From the NCBI GenBank assembly GCA_035315685.1, contig DATFXR010000433.1, positions 1 to 10,617 on the forward strand: a DNA stretch of 10,617 bases, written 5' to 3'. This document shows positions 1 to 5,468 of this stretch, piece by piece. The notes below the pieces were generated by a model, which made no database searches, was not told the origin of the DNA, and saw only the letters and a list, made by a program, of their open reading frames with translations. The stretch's first letter is position 1. The number at the start of each line of letters is the position of its first letter. Source of the stretch: QHWK01 sp035315685 (GTDB taxonomy: Bacteria; Acidobacteriota; Vicinamibacteria; Vicinamibacterales; CAVVIG01). The translations under genes and the position numbers were made by a program.

Positions 1-2811
1 ACCTACACGGTCGCGTTCGAGCTGACCGGGTTCAAGCGGAACGTCCGCGAGGGCATCATCATCCAGGCTGGCTTCAACGCGGAGATCGACGCGAAGCTCG
101 AGATCTCGACCGTGCAGGAGACGGTCACCGTCAGCGGTGAGAGTCCCGTCGTCGACACGCGCTCGACCGCGATTGCGGCGAGCTTCTCGAAAGATGCGCT
201 CGAAACGATTCCGACCGCACGCGATCCGTGGGTGATTCTCCAGCAGACGCCCGGGATGGTGATGAGCGGCCAGAACGTCGGCGGGAACCTCTCCGGCCAG
301 CAGACCTCGTTCACCGCGATGGGCACCAGCAACAACCAGCAATGGACGATGGACGGCGCGGTGGTGAGCGACATCGCGTCGAACAATTCGTCGCCGACCT
401 ATTACGACTTCGACTCGTTCGACGAGATCAACGTCACCAAGGGCGGCAGCGACGCGTCGCAGCAGGGCGCCGGCGTCCAGGTGAACTTCATCACCAAGAG
501 CGGCGGCAACACGTTTCGCGGGTCGGCTCGCTTCTATCGGACGAATCAGAGGTTCGAGGCCAACAACATCAGCAGCGCGCAGCGCGACCTCGCCGCGGCC
601 GGTGGCAACCCGATTCAGAACATCGACGACTACGGTATCGAAGCCGGCGGACCGATTATCAAGAACAAGTTCTGGTACTGGGGCACGGTATCGAAGAACA
701 TGATCGACGTCGGCGTGGTGAACTTCTACAACGCCAGCCTCGGCGGCGACTGCGCGGCGCTCGCGGCGAACACCAACCTCGCGAACTCGAAGGACGCGAG
801 CGGCAACTATGTGTACGCGATCAAGGATCTCTGGGACTGCTACCAGACCGACAACACGAAGCTGCTGAACCAGAACGGCAAGCTGCAGTTCCAGGAGAGC
901 GCGGGGAACAAATCCACGTTCGTCGTCACCAACGGCATCAAGACGCGCAACGCGCGCGGCGCCGACGCTTTTCACCCGCTGATCACGACCCGGCGCCAGG
1001 ACGGGCCGACGACGTTCTATCGCGGCGACCATCAGTGGATCGCGTCGAACCGCCTCACCGTGACGACGCAGTACACGCACATCTACGAGAACTGGGGGCA
1101 GTTCTTCCAGAACGACTCGCTGTTCGATGTTCAGGCGATTCAGTACATCGACACCGGTTTCTTCGACCGGAACTCGGCGAGCGGCAACTACCACACGATC
1201 CGTCCGCAGGACGACATCCGCAGCGACGCAAACTACTTCCTCACGAACTTCCTGAAGGGCGACCACGCGATGAAGTTCGGGTACTCGTACCGCCGGTCGC
1301 CGGTCGAATCGATCACCACTTACGGTGGTGGCGCGAACATCCGGTATCGGTCGACGGCGAACATGGGCGCCTGCACGGTGGGCGGTGTCTCCTACACCGC
1401 CGGCGCGAGCGGCTGCCAGGAGGTGGACATCCGGCGTGACGCGGACTACGCCTACACGCTCTATTCACAGTCGGCGTACGTCAACGATTCGTACAAGACC
1501 GGCCGCGCGACCGTGAACATCGGCCTGCGCTTCGATCATCAGTACGATCTGCCGACCACCGCCAGCATCCCGGCGAACCGCATCCTGCCGACGCAGCTGC
1601 CGGCGGTCAACTTCGCCGGTATCGATTCGGGCGCGCGCTATAACAACTTCTCGCCGCGATTTGGCGTCACCTACGACTTGCGCGGCAACGGCCGCACCGT
1701 GCTCAAGGCCAACCTGGCCCGCTACTACGGCCTCGGCATGTCGACGGCGAGCCGTCTCGAGCCGACGACGTCCACGATCTTGCGTTATGCATGGAAGGAT
1801 TTGAACAACGATACGATCGTCACCGCGAACGAGCTCGATCTGTCGCGATTCCTCACCACCCCGAGCTCGAACTACAACCCGAGCAATCCGTCAGCGGTCA
1901 CGACGCCGAGCACCGTCGATCCCGGCCTGCGCAACGACATCACCGACGAAGCGGCGGTCGGCGTCGAGCACGAAGTCGCCAGCGCGATCGGTCTGTCGGT
2001 GTTCTACTATCACCGCAGGTATTTCGACTTCCAGCGGCTGTATCGCACGCAGGACTTCTCGGCCGACTTCGTGCCGGTGACCTTCTCGGCGCCCTGCGGC
2101 AACCCGGCGACGTGCGGCACGGCGAGCTACACCGGCACCTACTATCAGCGGCCTGGCACCGTCGGCCTGAACCCGGCGCAGATCCTGCGCAACGACGGCC
2201 GCTACAACACCTATGACGGCCTCGAGATCAGTGCGCGCAAGCGCCTGACGCACCACTACATGATGACCGGCAGCGTCGTGTTCAACCACGAGCGCGAGTA
2301 CCTGCCGCAGGCCGACCGCGACTACCTCGATCCGACGAACGTGGCGTTCACGAGCGGCCGCGAAGGCGGCGGCGCCGTGCAGACGACGGCGATCTGGCCG
2401 GTGGGCTCGAACCAGCGCCAGCTGCCGTGGGTGGCGAAGCTCGGTGGCATGTATCAGTTCCCGTGGCTGGTCAATGCCGCCGCGAACTTCATCGGGCAAT
2501 CGGGCAGCCCGCTCAATCCGTATCTGCAGTCGCCGAACCGGACGAGCAGCATGGGCACGATCAACGTGCTGATCGATCCGGTCAACTCGGTGCATTACGC
2601 GAACTACTATCAGCTCGATCTGCACGTCGACAAAGCCATCCGTCTGGGATCGAGCTCACGAAAGATCACCTTGAACGCCGATCTGTTCAACGCATTCAAC
2701 AATAACGTTGTGCTCGAGCAGCAGGAGCGGTTCAACACAGCGACCGCCGGTAACCTTACGAGACTGCTCGCGCCGCGGGTCGCGCGGTTCGGCGCGAAGA
2801 TCTCTTTCTGA
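1..2811 (+). CDS. TonB-dependent receptor, Oar-like, with carboxypeptidase-regulatory-like N-terminus (5' partial)
   Basis: The reading frame is open from base 1 to the TGA at 2809-2811 (936 codons in the window), so the gene begins upstream; the GTG at 112 is internal. Residues 1-50 (TYTVAFELTGFKRN..., then QETVTVSGESPVVDT) match the end of a carboxypeptidase-regulatory-like beta-sandwich and its usual junction to the plug. A plug domain follows to about residue 170 (ALETIPTARDPW, GGNTFRGSARFYRTNQ). The rest is a long Tyr/Asn/Asp-rich run of alternating strands typical of a 22-strand outer-membrane barrel, ending in KISF with the terminal Phe expected for BAM recognition. Such proteins import large or scarce substrates using TonB-ExbBD energy; the substrate cannot be read here. 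Cysteine pairs (GDCAALAAN...LWDCYQ; GACTVGG...SGCQEV; APCGNPATCG) lie in probable extracellular loops. Signal peptide and any TonB box are off-window. Family assignment is firm, ligand unknown. Confidence 0.93.
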   Translation, partial: TYTVAFELTGFKRNVREGIIIQAGFNAEIDAKLEISTVQETVTVSGESPVVDTRSTAIAASFSKDALETIPTARDPWVILQQTPGMVMSGQNVGGNLSGQQTSFTAMGTSNNQQWTMDGAVVSDIASNNSSPTYYDFDSFDEINVTKGGSDASQQGAGVQVNFITKSGGNTFRGSARFYRTNQRFEANNISSAQRDLAAAGGNPIQNIDDYGIEAGGPIIKNKFWYWGTVSKNMIDVGVVNFYNASLGGDCAALAANTNLANSKDASGNYVYAIKDLWDCYQTDNTKLLNQNGKLQFQESAGNKSTFVVTNGIKTRNARGADAFHPLITTRRQDGPTTFYRGDHQWIASNRLTVTTQYTHIYENWGQFFQNDSLFDVQAIQYIDTGFFDRNSASGNYHTIRPQDDIRSDANYFLTNFLKGDHAMKFGYSYRRSPVESITTYGGGANIRYRSTANMGACTVGGVSYTAGASGCQEVDIRRDADYAYTLYSQSAYVNDSYKTGRATVNIGLRFDHQYDLPTTASIPANRILPTQLPAVNFAGIDSGARYNNFSPRFGVTYDLRGNGRTVLKANLARYYGLGMSTASRLEPTTSTILRYAWKDLNNDTIVTANELDLSRFLTTPSSNYNPSNPSAVTTPSTVDPGLRNDITDEAAVGVEHEVASAIGLSVFYYHRRYFDFQRLYRTQDFSADFVPVTFSAPCGNPATCGTASYTGTYYQRPGTVGLNPAQILRNDGRYNTYDGLEISARKRLTHHYMMTGSVVFNHEREYLPQADRDYLDPTNVAFTSGREGGGAVQTTAIWPVGSNQRQLPWVAKLGGMYQFPWLVNAAANFIGQSGSPLNPYLQSPNRTSSMGTINVLIDPVNSVHYANYYQLDLHVDKAIRLGSSSRKITLNADLFNAFNNNVVLEQQERFNTATAGNLTRLLAPRVARFGAKISF

Positions 2812-2826
2812 GATCGGGTCAGCGTC

Positions 2827-2860
2827 GGGGACAGGGGGCCCAGGGGTTGAGGGCTCGGGG
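2827..2860 (+). repeat. G-rich tract, G-quadruplex motif after the receptor stop
   Basis: Five runs of three to five G (2827-2830, 2834-2838, 2843-2846, 2851-2853, 2857-2860) separated by loops of 3-4 bases begin 16 bases after the receptor stop codon. This satisfies the usual intramolecular G-quadruplex pattern on the coding strand, in the 3' untranslated part of the receptor message. A role in 3'-end formation or transcript stability is only inference. It resembles the G-rich tract after the DinB gene and the array inside rsgA. Confidence 0.6.
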
Positions 2861-2925
2861 CTAACTGTTGTGAGGCGTATTCTGGCGGTGGTTGCGCGAC
2901 CTGCGCAGCCGCCGCCCTTTTCTTG

Positions 2926-2931
2926 TACAAT
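2926..2931 (+). promoter_or_regulatory. Candidate -10 box (TACAAT) upstream of the short ORF and rsgA
   Basis: TACAAT differs from the sigma-70 -10 consensus at one position and stands out in GC-rich surroundings, just after a short T-rich stretch (CTTTTCTTG). No good -35 is at 16-18 bases; the nearest TTG-type hexamer (TTGCGC, 2892-2897) is 28 bases away. A start about 7 bases downstream would give a 5' leader of roughly 15 bases carrying the AAAGGAG at 2941-2947. The 9-mer TGCGCGACC occurs at 2893-2901 and again at 2931-2939, flanking the box, and could be a paired binding site. Support is positional only. Confidence 0.4.
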
Positions 2932-2953
2932 GCGCGACCGAAAGGAGTTGCCG

Positions 2954-3001
2954 ATGACTGTCGTTGTGATTCGGGCGGAACGAGCTGGAGCTCTCGACTG
3001 A
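2954..3001 (+). CDS. 15-residue ORF with strong ribosome-binding site, possible leader peptide
   Basis: ATG at 2954 follows AAAGGAG (2941-2947) at near-ideal 6-base spacing and opens a 15-codon frame, MTVVVIRAERAGALD, ending in TGA at 2999-3001. It is the best Shine-Dalgarno/ATG pair in the window and lies 20-odd bases below the TACAAT box, 132 bases before the rsgA start. No family is recognised. The VVVI run recalls leader peptides of branched-chain amino-acid operons, but the gene downstream is not of that pathway. A weak 7-bp pairing (GGCTAGG 3002-3008 with CCTAGCC 3037-3043) follows the stop. It may be a regulatory upstream ORF, a real microprotein, or a gene remnant. Translation is plausible; function unknown. 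Confidence 0.4.
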   Translation: MTVVVIRAERAGALD

Positions 3002-3034
3002 GGCTAGGAATAGTGTCCGCAGAATCGCAGCTGG

Positions 3035-3059
3035 CCCCTAGCCCCTAGCTCCCGGCCCC
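3035..3059 (-). repeat. C-rich tract with CCCCTAG tandem, minus-strand G-quadruplex motif
   Basis: Two tandem copies of CCCCTAG (3035-3041, 3042-3048) followed by CTCCCGGCCCC give four G-runs on the minus strand with loops of 2, 5 and 3 bases. The rest of the gap between the short ORF and rsgA (3002-3133) holds no gene I can support. Confidence 0.5.
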
Positions 3060-3120
3060 GACCCGTCCGCCCGTCCTCCACTGCAATCAACCGGTCAAGT
3101 TCCATCGGTTTTATCTTTCC

Positions 3121-3126
3121 GAGGAG
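3121..3126 (+). promoter_or_regulatory. Ribosome-binding site deciding the rsgA start
   Basis: GAGGAG at 3121-3126 lies 7 bases before the GTG at 3134 but only 1 base before the upstream in-frame GTG at 3128. The spacing favours 3134 as the rsgA start. Confidence 0.6.
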
Positions 3127-3133
3127 AGTGGAC

Positions 3134-4270
3134 GTGTCTTCACGCGAACGTCTGGGGTGGACTCCGTTTTTTGACGCGCTTGCCGCGGCGCTCGATCGCC
3201 GCGACCTGCAGTTCGCCCGCGTTGTCGAAGAGCAGCGCGGGCTGTATCGCATCGACGGTGATGCGGAAGGGTGGGCCGAGGTCGGTGGCCGGTTCCGGCG
3301 CGAGGCAACCGCTGGAGGTGTGTTTCCGGCGGTTGGCGACTGGGTCGGGGTTCGGGGGAACGGGGTTCAGGGTTCAGGGTTCAGGGTTCAGGGTTCGGGT
3401 TCGGGTTCGGGTTCTGGTTCTAGTGGTTCTGGTTCCAGATGCATCATCGAGCACGTGCTCGAGCGGCGGACCGTCGTTTCGCGCGCGGCAGCGGGGCGGG
3501 TCACGGCGGAGCAGGTCGTGGCTGCCAACGTCGACACGATCTTCGTCGTCACGGCGCTGCCGCACGATCTCAACGCCCGGCGGCTCGAGCGGTATCTGGC
3601 GATGGTGTGGGACGGGGGAGCCATGCCGGTGGTGGTGATCAACAAGTCTGATCTCAGCGACGATCCTGACGCCGTGTCGCGGGCGATCGCCGCCCGGCTG
3701 CCGCTCGTCGACATTGTCGTCGTCAGCGCGGTGCACGAACGCGGCCTCGGCGCGCTCGAACCGTATCTGACGCGGGAGAAGACGGTCGCGCTGGTCGGAT
3801 CGTCAGGCGTCGGCAAGTCGACGCTGGTCAATCGGCTGATCGGACGCGAGGTGACGCGTGTCGCCGCGATCAGCGACGCGGACGGCAAGGGCCGACACAC
3901 GACGACCGCGCGACAGCTGCTCGAGCTGCCCGGGCAGGCGCTGTTGATCGATACGCCGGGGATGCGCGAACTTCAGCCGTGGCTGGATGGCGACGGGCTC
4001 GACGTCGCGTTCGACGATGTCTCGGGGTTGGCGGGCCTCTGCCGGTTCGCCGATTGCGCCCATGACGGCGAGCCCGGGTGCGCGGTCGCCGCCGCAGTCG
4101 CAGAAGGCCGGCTCGATGCCGATCGACTCGAGAACTATCGGCGGCTCGTGCGAGAAGCCGCCTATGAGGACCGCAAGCGCGACAAGGCTGCGGCGGCCGA
4201 ACACAAGCGGAAGTGGAAGGCAGCGCATCAGGCGGCGAAGGCGCTCTACCGCGATCGCGATCGCAGATAA
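3134..4270 (+). CDS. rsgA: RsgA, ribosome small-subunit-dependent GTPase A, with low-complexity insert
   Basis: A 378-residue circularly permuted GTPase that acts on the 30S subunit in late maturation, hydrolysing GTP upon 30S binding. Counting from the GTG at 3134: an N-terminal OB-fold (about 25-115), then permuted GTPase motifs, G4 NKSD (170-173), the P-loop GSSGVGKST (222-230), the G2 region GRHTTT (253-258) and G3 DTPGM (273-277), then the zinc knuckle with C303, C308, H310 and C316 in the signature DCAHDGEPGC. A basic Lys/Ala-rich helix closes the protein. All catalytic and zinc residues are intact. The oddity is a Gly/Ser-rich insert at about residues 75-101, in an OB-fold hairpin between VGDWVGVR and the CIIEHVLERRT strand, encoded by a GGGTTCA/GGGTTC array. 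It sits 9 bases upstream of the isomerase gene, suggesting co-transcription. Confidence 0.95.
   Translation: MSSRERLGWTPFFDALAAALDRRDLQFARVVEEQRGLYRIDGDAEGWAEVGGRFRREATAGGVFPAVGDWVGVRGNGVQGSGFRVQGSGSGSGSGSSGSGSRCIIEHVLERRTVVSRAAAGRVTAEQVVAANVDTIFVVTALPHDLNARRLERYLAMVWDGGAMPVVVINKSDLSDDPDAVSRAIAARLPLVDIVVVSAVHERGLGALEPYLTREKTVALVGSSGVGKSTLVNRLIGREVTRVAAISDADGKGRHTTTARQLLELPGQALLIDTPGMRELQPWLDGDGLDVAFDDVSGLAGLCRFADCAHDGEPGCAVAAAVAEGRLDADRLENYRRLVREAAYEDRKRDKAAAAEHKRKWKAAHQAAKALYRDRDRR
3363..3436 (+). repeat. GGGTTCA x4 / GGGTTC x4 tandem array inside rsgA
   Basis: Four perfect heptamers GGGTTCA (3363-3390) pass directly into four perfect hexamers GGGTTC (3391-3414), then degenerate GGTTCT-type units to 3436. 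Three heptamers make 21 bases, so translation gives a 7-residue period (VQGSGFR, VQGSG) that turns into GS dipeptides in the hexamer part. With G-runs just upstream (3342-3365) the coding strand has eleven runs of three or more G between 3342 and 3411, separated by 2-4 bases. It resembles telomere-like simple repeats, and looks like replication-slippage expansion inside a tolerant loop. Confidence 0.92.
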
Positions 4271-4279
4271 TAGGCGCGC

Positions 4280-4882
4280 ATGCGGACCTTGATCATCGCG
4301 GCACTCGTATGCAGCGCGACGCTTCCCGAGCGACGAAGCGATACCGCCGCCGCCGATTACCGGGTTCAGCTCGACACCAGCAAAGGCGCGATCGTGATTG
4401 CCGTGCATCGCGACTGGGCGCCGCGCGGCGCCGATCGATTCGACGAGCTCGTGTCGTCGCACTACTTCGACGACTCGCGCTTCTTCCGCGTCGTGAAGGG
4501 CCAGTGGGCGCAGTTCGGGATCGCTGCCGACCCGAAGGTGGCGACGGCATGGCGGGCGCGGACGATACCCGACGATCCGCGCCGGCAATCGAACACCCGC
4601 GGGCGTGTCGCGTTCGCGTTCGCGGTGCCGAACGGCCGGACCACGCAGGTGTACATCAGCCTGCGCGACAACTCGTACCAGGACGAGCAGGGATTCGTCC
4701 CGTTCGGCGAGGTCATCGACGGGATGAACGTCGCCGACGCGCTCGACAGCGAATACGGCGAGACCGCCGGCGGCGGGATTCGAGCCGGCCATCAGCAGCC
4801 GCTGTTCGATGGCGGCAACGCGTATCTCGATCGGGCATTCCCGCGCCTCGATCGGCTTCTCCATGCGAGTGTGCTTCGATGA
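4280..4882 (+). CDS. Cyclophilin-type peptidyl-prolyl cis-trans isomerase, probably exported
   Basis: A 200-residue protein of the cyclophilin fold, which catalyses cis-trans isomerisation of Xaa-Pro bonds. Residues 1-25 (MRTLIIAALVCSATLP...) look like a short signal peptide, so the periplasm is likely. The domain starts at YRVQLDTSKGAIVI (27-40). The catalytic Arg is kept at R70 in FFRVVKGQWAQFG, with Q78 in the usual place, followed by TQVYISLRDN in place of the SQFFI strand and FVPFGEVIDGMNV with Phe where eukaryotic cyclophilins have the drug-binding Trp. The stretch after the Arg motif (IAADPKVATAWRARTIPDDP) lacks the GGDPTGTG signature, as in a group of bacterial secreted cyclophilins. 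The start lies 9 bases after rsgA with only a weak Shine-Dalgarno; the stop overlaps the next gene (ATGA), so translational coupling is likely. Confidence 0.87.
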   Translation: MRTLIIAALVCSATLPERRSDTAAADYRVQLDTSKGAIVIAVHRDWAPRGADRFDELVSSHYFDDSRFFRVVKGQWAQFGIAADPKVATAWRARTIPDDPRRQSNTRGRVAFAFAVPNGRTTQVYISLRDNSYQDEQGFVPFGEVIDGMNVADALDSEYGETAGGGIRAGHQQPLFDGGNAYLDRAFPRLDRLLHASVLR

Positions 4883-5382
4883 ACCTCACGGACCTTCAGA
4901 CGCTCGTCGATTATCACTACTGGGCGCGCGACCGGCTGCTCGCGCCGCTCGCGACGCTGACGCCGGATCAGTACAATCGCGATCTCGGCAGCAGCTTCAA
5001 GTCGATTCGCGAGACCATCACCCATATCTACGCTGCCGAGTGGGCGTGGTATCAGCGATGGAAGGGTGAATCGCCGACGGCGCTGTTGCCGGCCGATCGG
5101 TTCGCGGATCTCCCGGAACTGCGTGCCGCGTGGATCGATCTCGAACGAAAGGTCCGCGCCTACGTCGACGGCCTCGGCGACGGCGGTGTGACCCGCATCG
5201 TCGAGTACAAGCTGCTCAGCGGGCAGGCTGGCGCATCGCCGGTCTGGCAGATGGTGCAGCACGTCGTCAACCACGCCAGCTATCATCGCGGGCAGATCAC
5301 GACGATGCTGCGACAGGTCGGCGCCGAGCCGGCGAAGCCGATGGATATGATTGCCTACTATCGTGTGCAGGCGCGGGTGTGA
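4879..5382 (+). CDS. DinB-family four-helix-bundle protein
   Basis: A 167-residue cytosolic protein starting at the ATG that overlaps the isomerase stop (ATGA). The reading frame is open much further upstream, but that part is antisense-like shadow of the isomerase. The start motif LVDYHYWARDRLL is typical of the DinB/YfiT family, and three histidines in the expected places, H49 (ETITHIYAAEWAW), H132 and H136 (HASYHRGQ), form the divalent-metal triad. The family includes thiol-dependent S-transferases (bacillithiol or mycothiol using) and DNA-damage-induced proteins with no known activity; the substrate here cannot be assigned. Co-transcription with rsgA and the isomerase is inferred from spacing, with no obvious functional link. 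Confidence 0.9.
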   Translation: MNLTDLQTLVDYHYWARDRLLAPLATLTPDQYNRDLGSSFKSIRETITHIYAAEWAWYQRWKGESPTALLPADRFADLPELRAAWIDLERKVRAYVDGLGDGGVTRIVEYKLLSGQAGASPVWQMVQHVVNHASYHRGQITTMLRQVGAEPAKPMDMIAYYRVQARV

Positions 5383-5388
5383 TCGCGA

Positions 5389-5412
5389 GGGGACTGGGGA
5401 CTGGGGGCTGGG
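5389..5412 (+). repeat. G-rich tandem repeat (GGGGACT)2 after dinB, G-quadruplex motif
   Basis: Two GGGGACT units followed by GGGGGCTGGG, starting 6 bases after the DinB-gene stop. Four G-runs (5389-5392, 5396-5399, 5403-5407, 5410-5412) have loops of 3, 3 and 2 bases, which fits a compact quadruplex on the coding strand. It sits between two genes, as does the tract at 2827-2860. Confidence 0.65.
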
Positions 5413-5423
5413 CAACTCGGAGA

Positions 5424-5448
5424 CTGGCGCGGTCTGTCGCCAGATTTT
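5424..5448 (+). terminator. Weak terminator-like hairpin between dinB and the S9 peptidase gene
   Basis: CTGGCG (5424-5429) pairs with CGCCAG (5438-5443) around an 8-base loop, followed by ATTTT. The stem is short and the T-run brief, so this could be an inefficient terminator of the rsgA cluster or a chance inverted repeat. It ends 20 bases before the peptidase start. Confidence 0.3.
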
Positions 5449-5457
5449 ACTGAGTGC

Positions 5458-5462
5458 GGAGG
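5458..5462 (+). promoter_or_regulatory. Ribosome-binding site deciding the S9 peptidase start
   Basis: GGAGG at 5458-5462 is 6 bases before the GTG at 5469 and downstream of the alternative in-frame GTG at 5454, so it supports 5469. Confidence 0.65.
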
Positions 5463-5468
5463 CAGGCT

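Noticed and set aside
1891..2625. 244-codon minus-strand frame opposite the receptor
   Set aside because: Arg/Val/His-rich antisense shadow of a high-GC gene with no recognisable motif.
112..2811. GTG at 112 as the start of the receptor gene
   Set aside because: The frame is open to base 1 and the preceding 37 codons read as carboxypeptidase-regulatory-like sequence, so the gene simply enters from upstream.
3089..3118. Terminator hairpin before rsgA (AACCG...CGGTT followed by T-rich bases)
   Set aside because: Only five base pairs around a 12-base loop with a broken T-run; not distinguishable from chance.
2954..3127. Branched-chain amino-acid attenuator
   Set aside because: The VVVI run is short, no convincing terminator/antiterminator pair is visible and rsgA is not a biosynthetic gene.
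3363..3414. CRISPR array
   Set aside because: Units are 6-7 bases, contiguous and without spacers.
3803..4864. 353-codon minus-strand frame opposite rsgA and the isomerase
   Set aside because: Runs antisense across two well-supported genes and has no domain-like sequence.
4213..4878. Upstream extension of the DinB protein
   Set aside because: The extra ~220 residues are Arg-rich shadow of the isomerase gene; the family starts at MNLTDLQTLVDYHYWAR.
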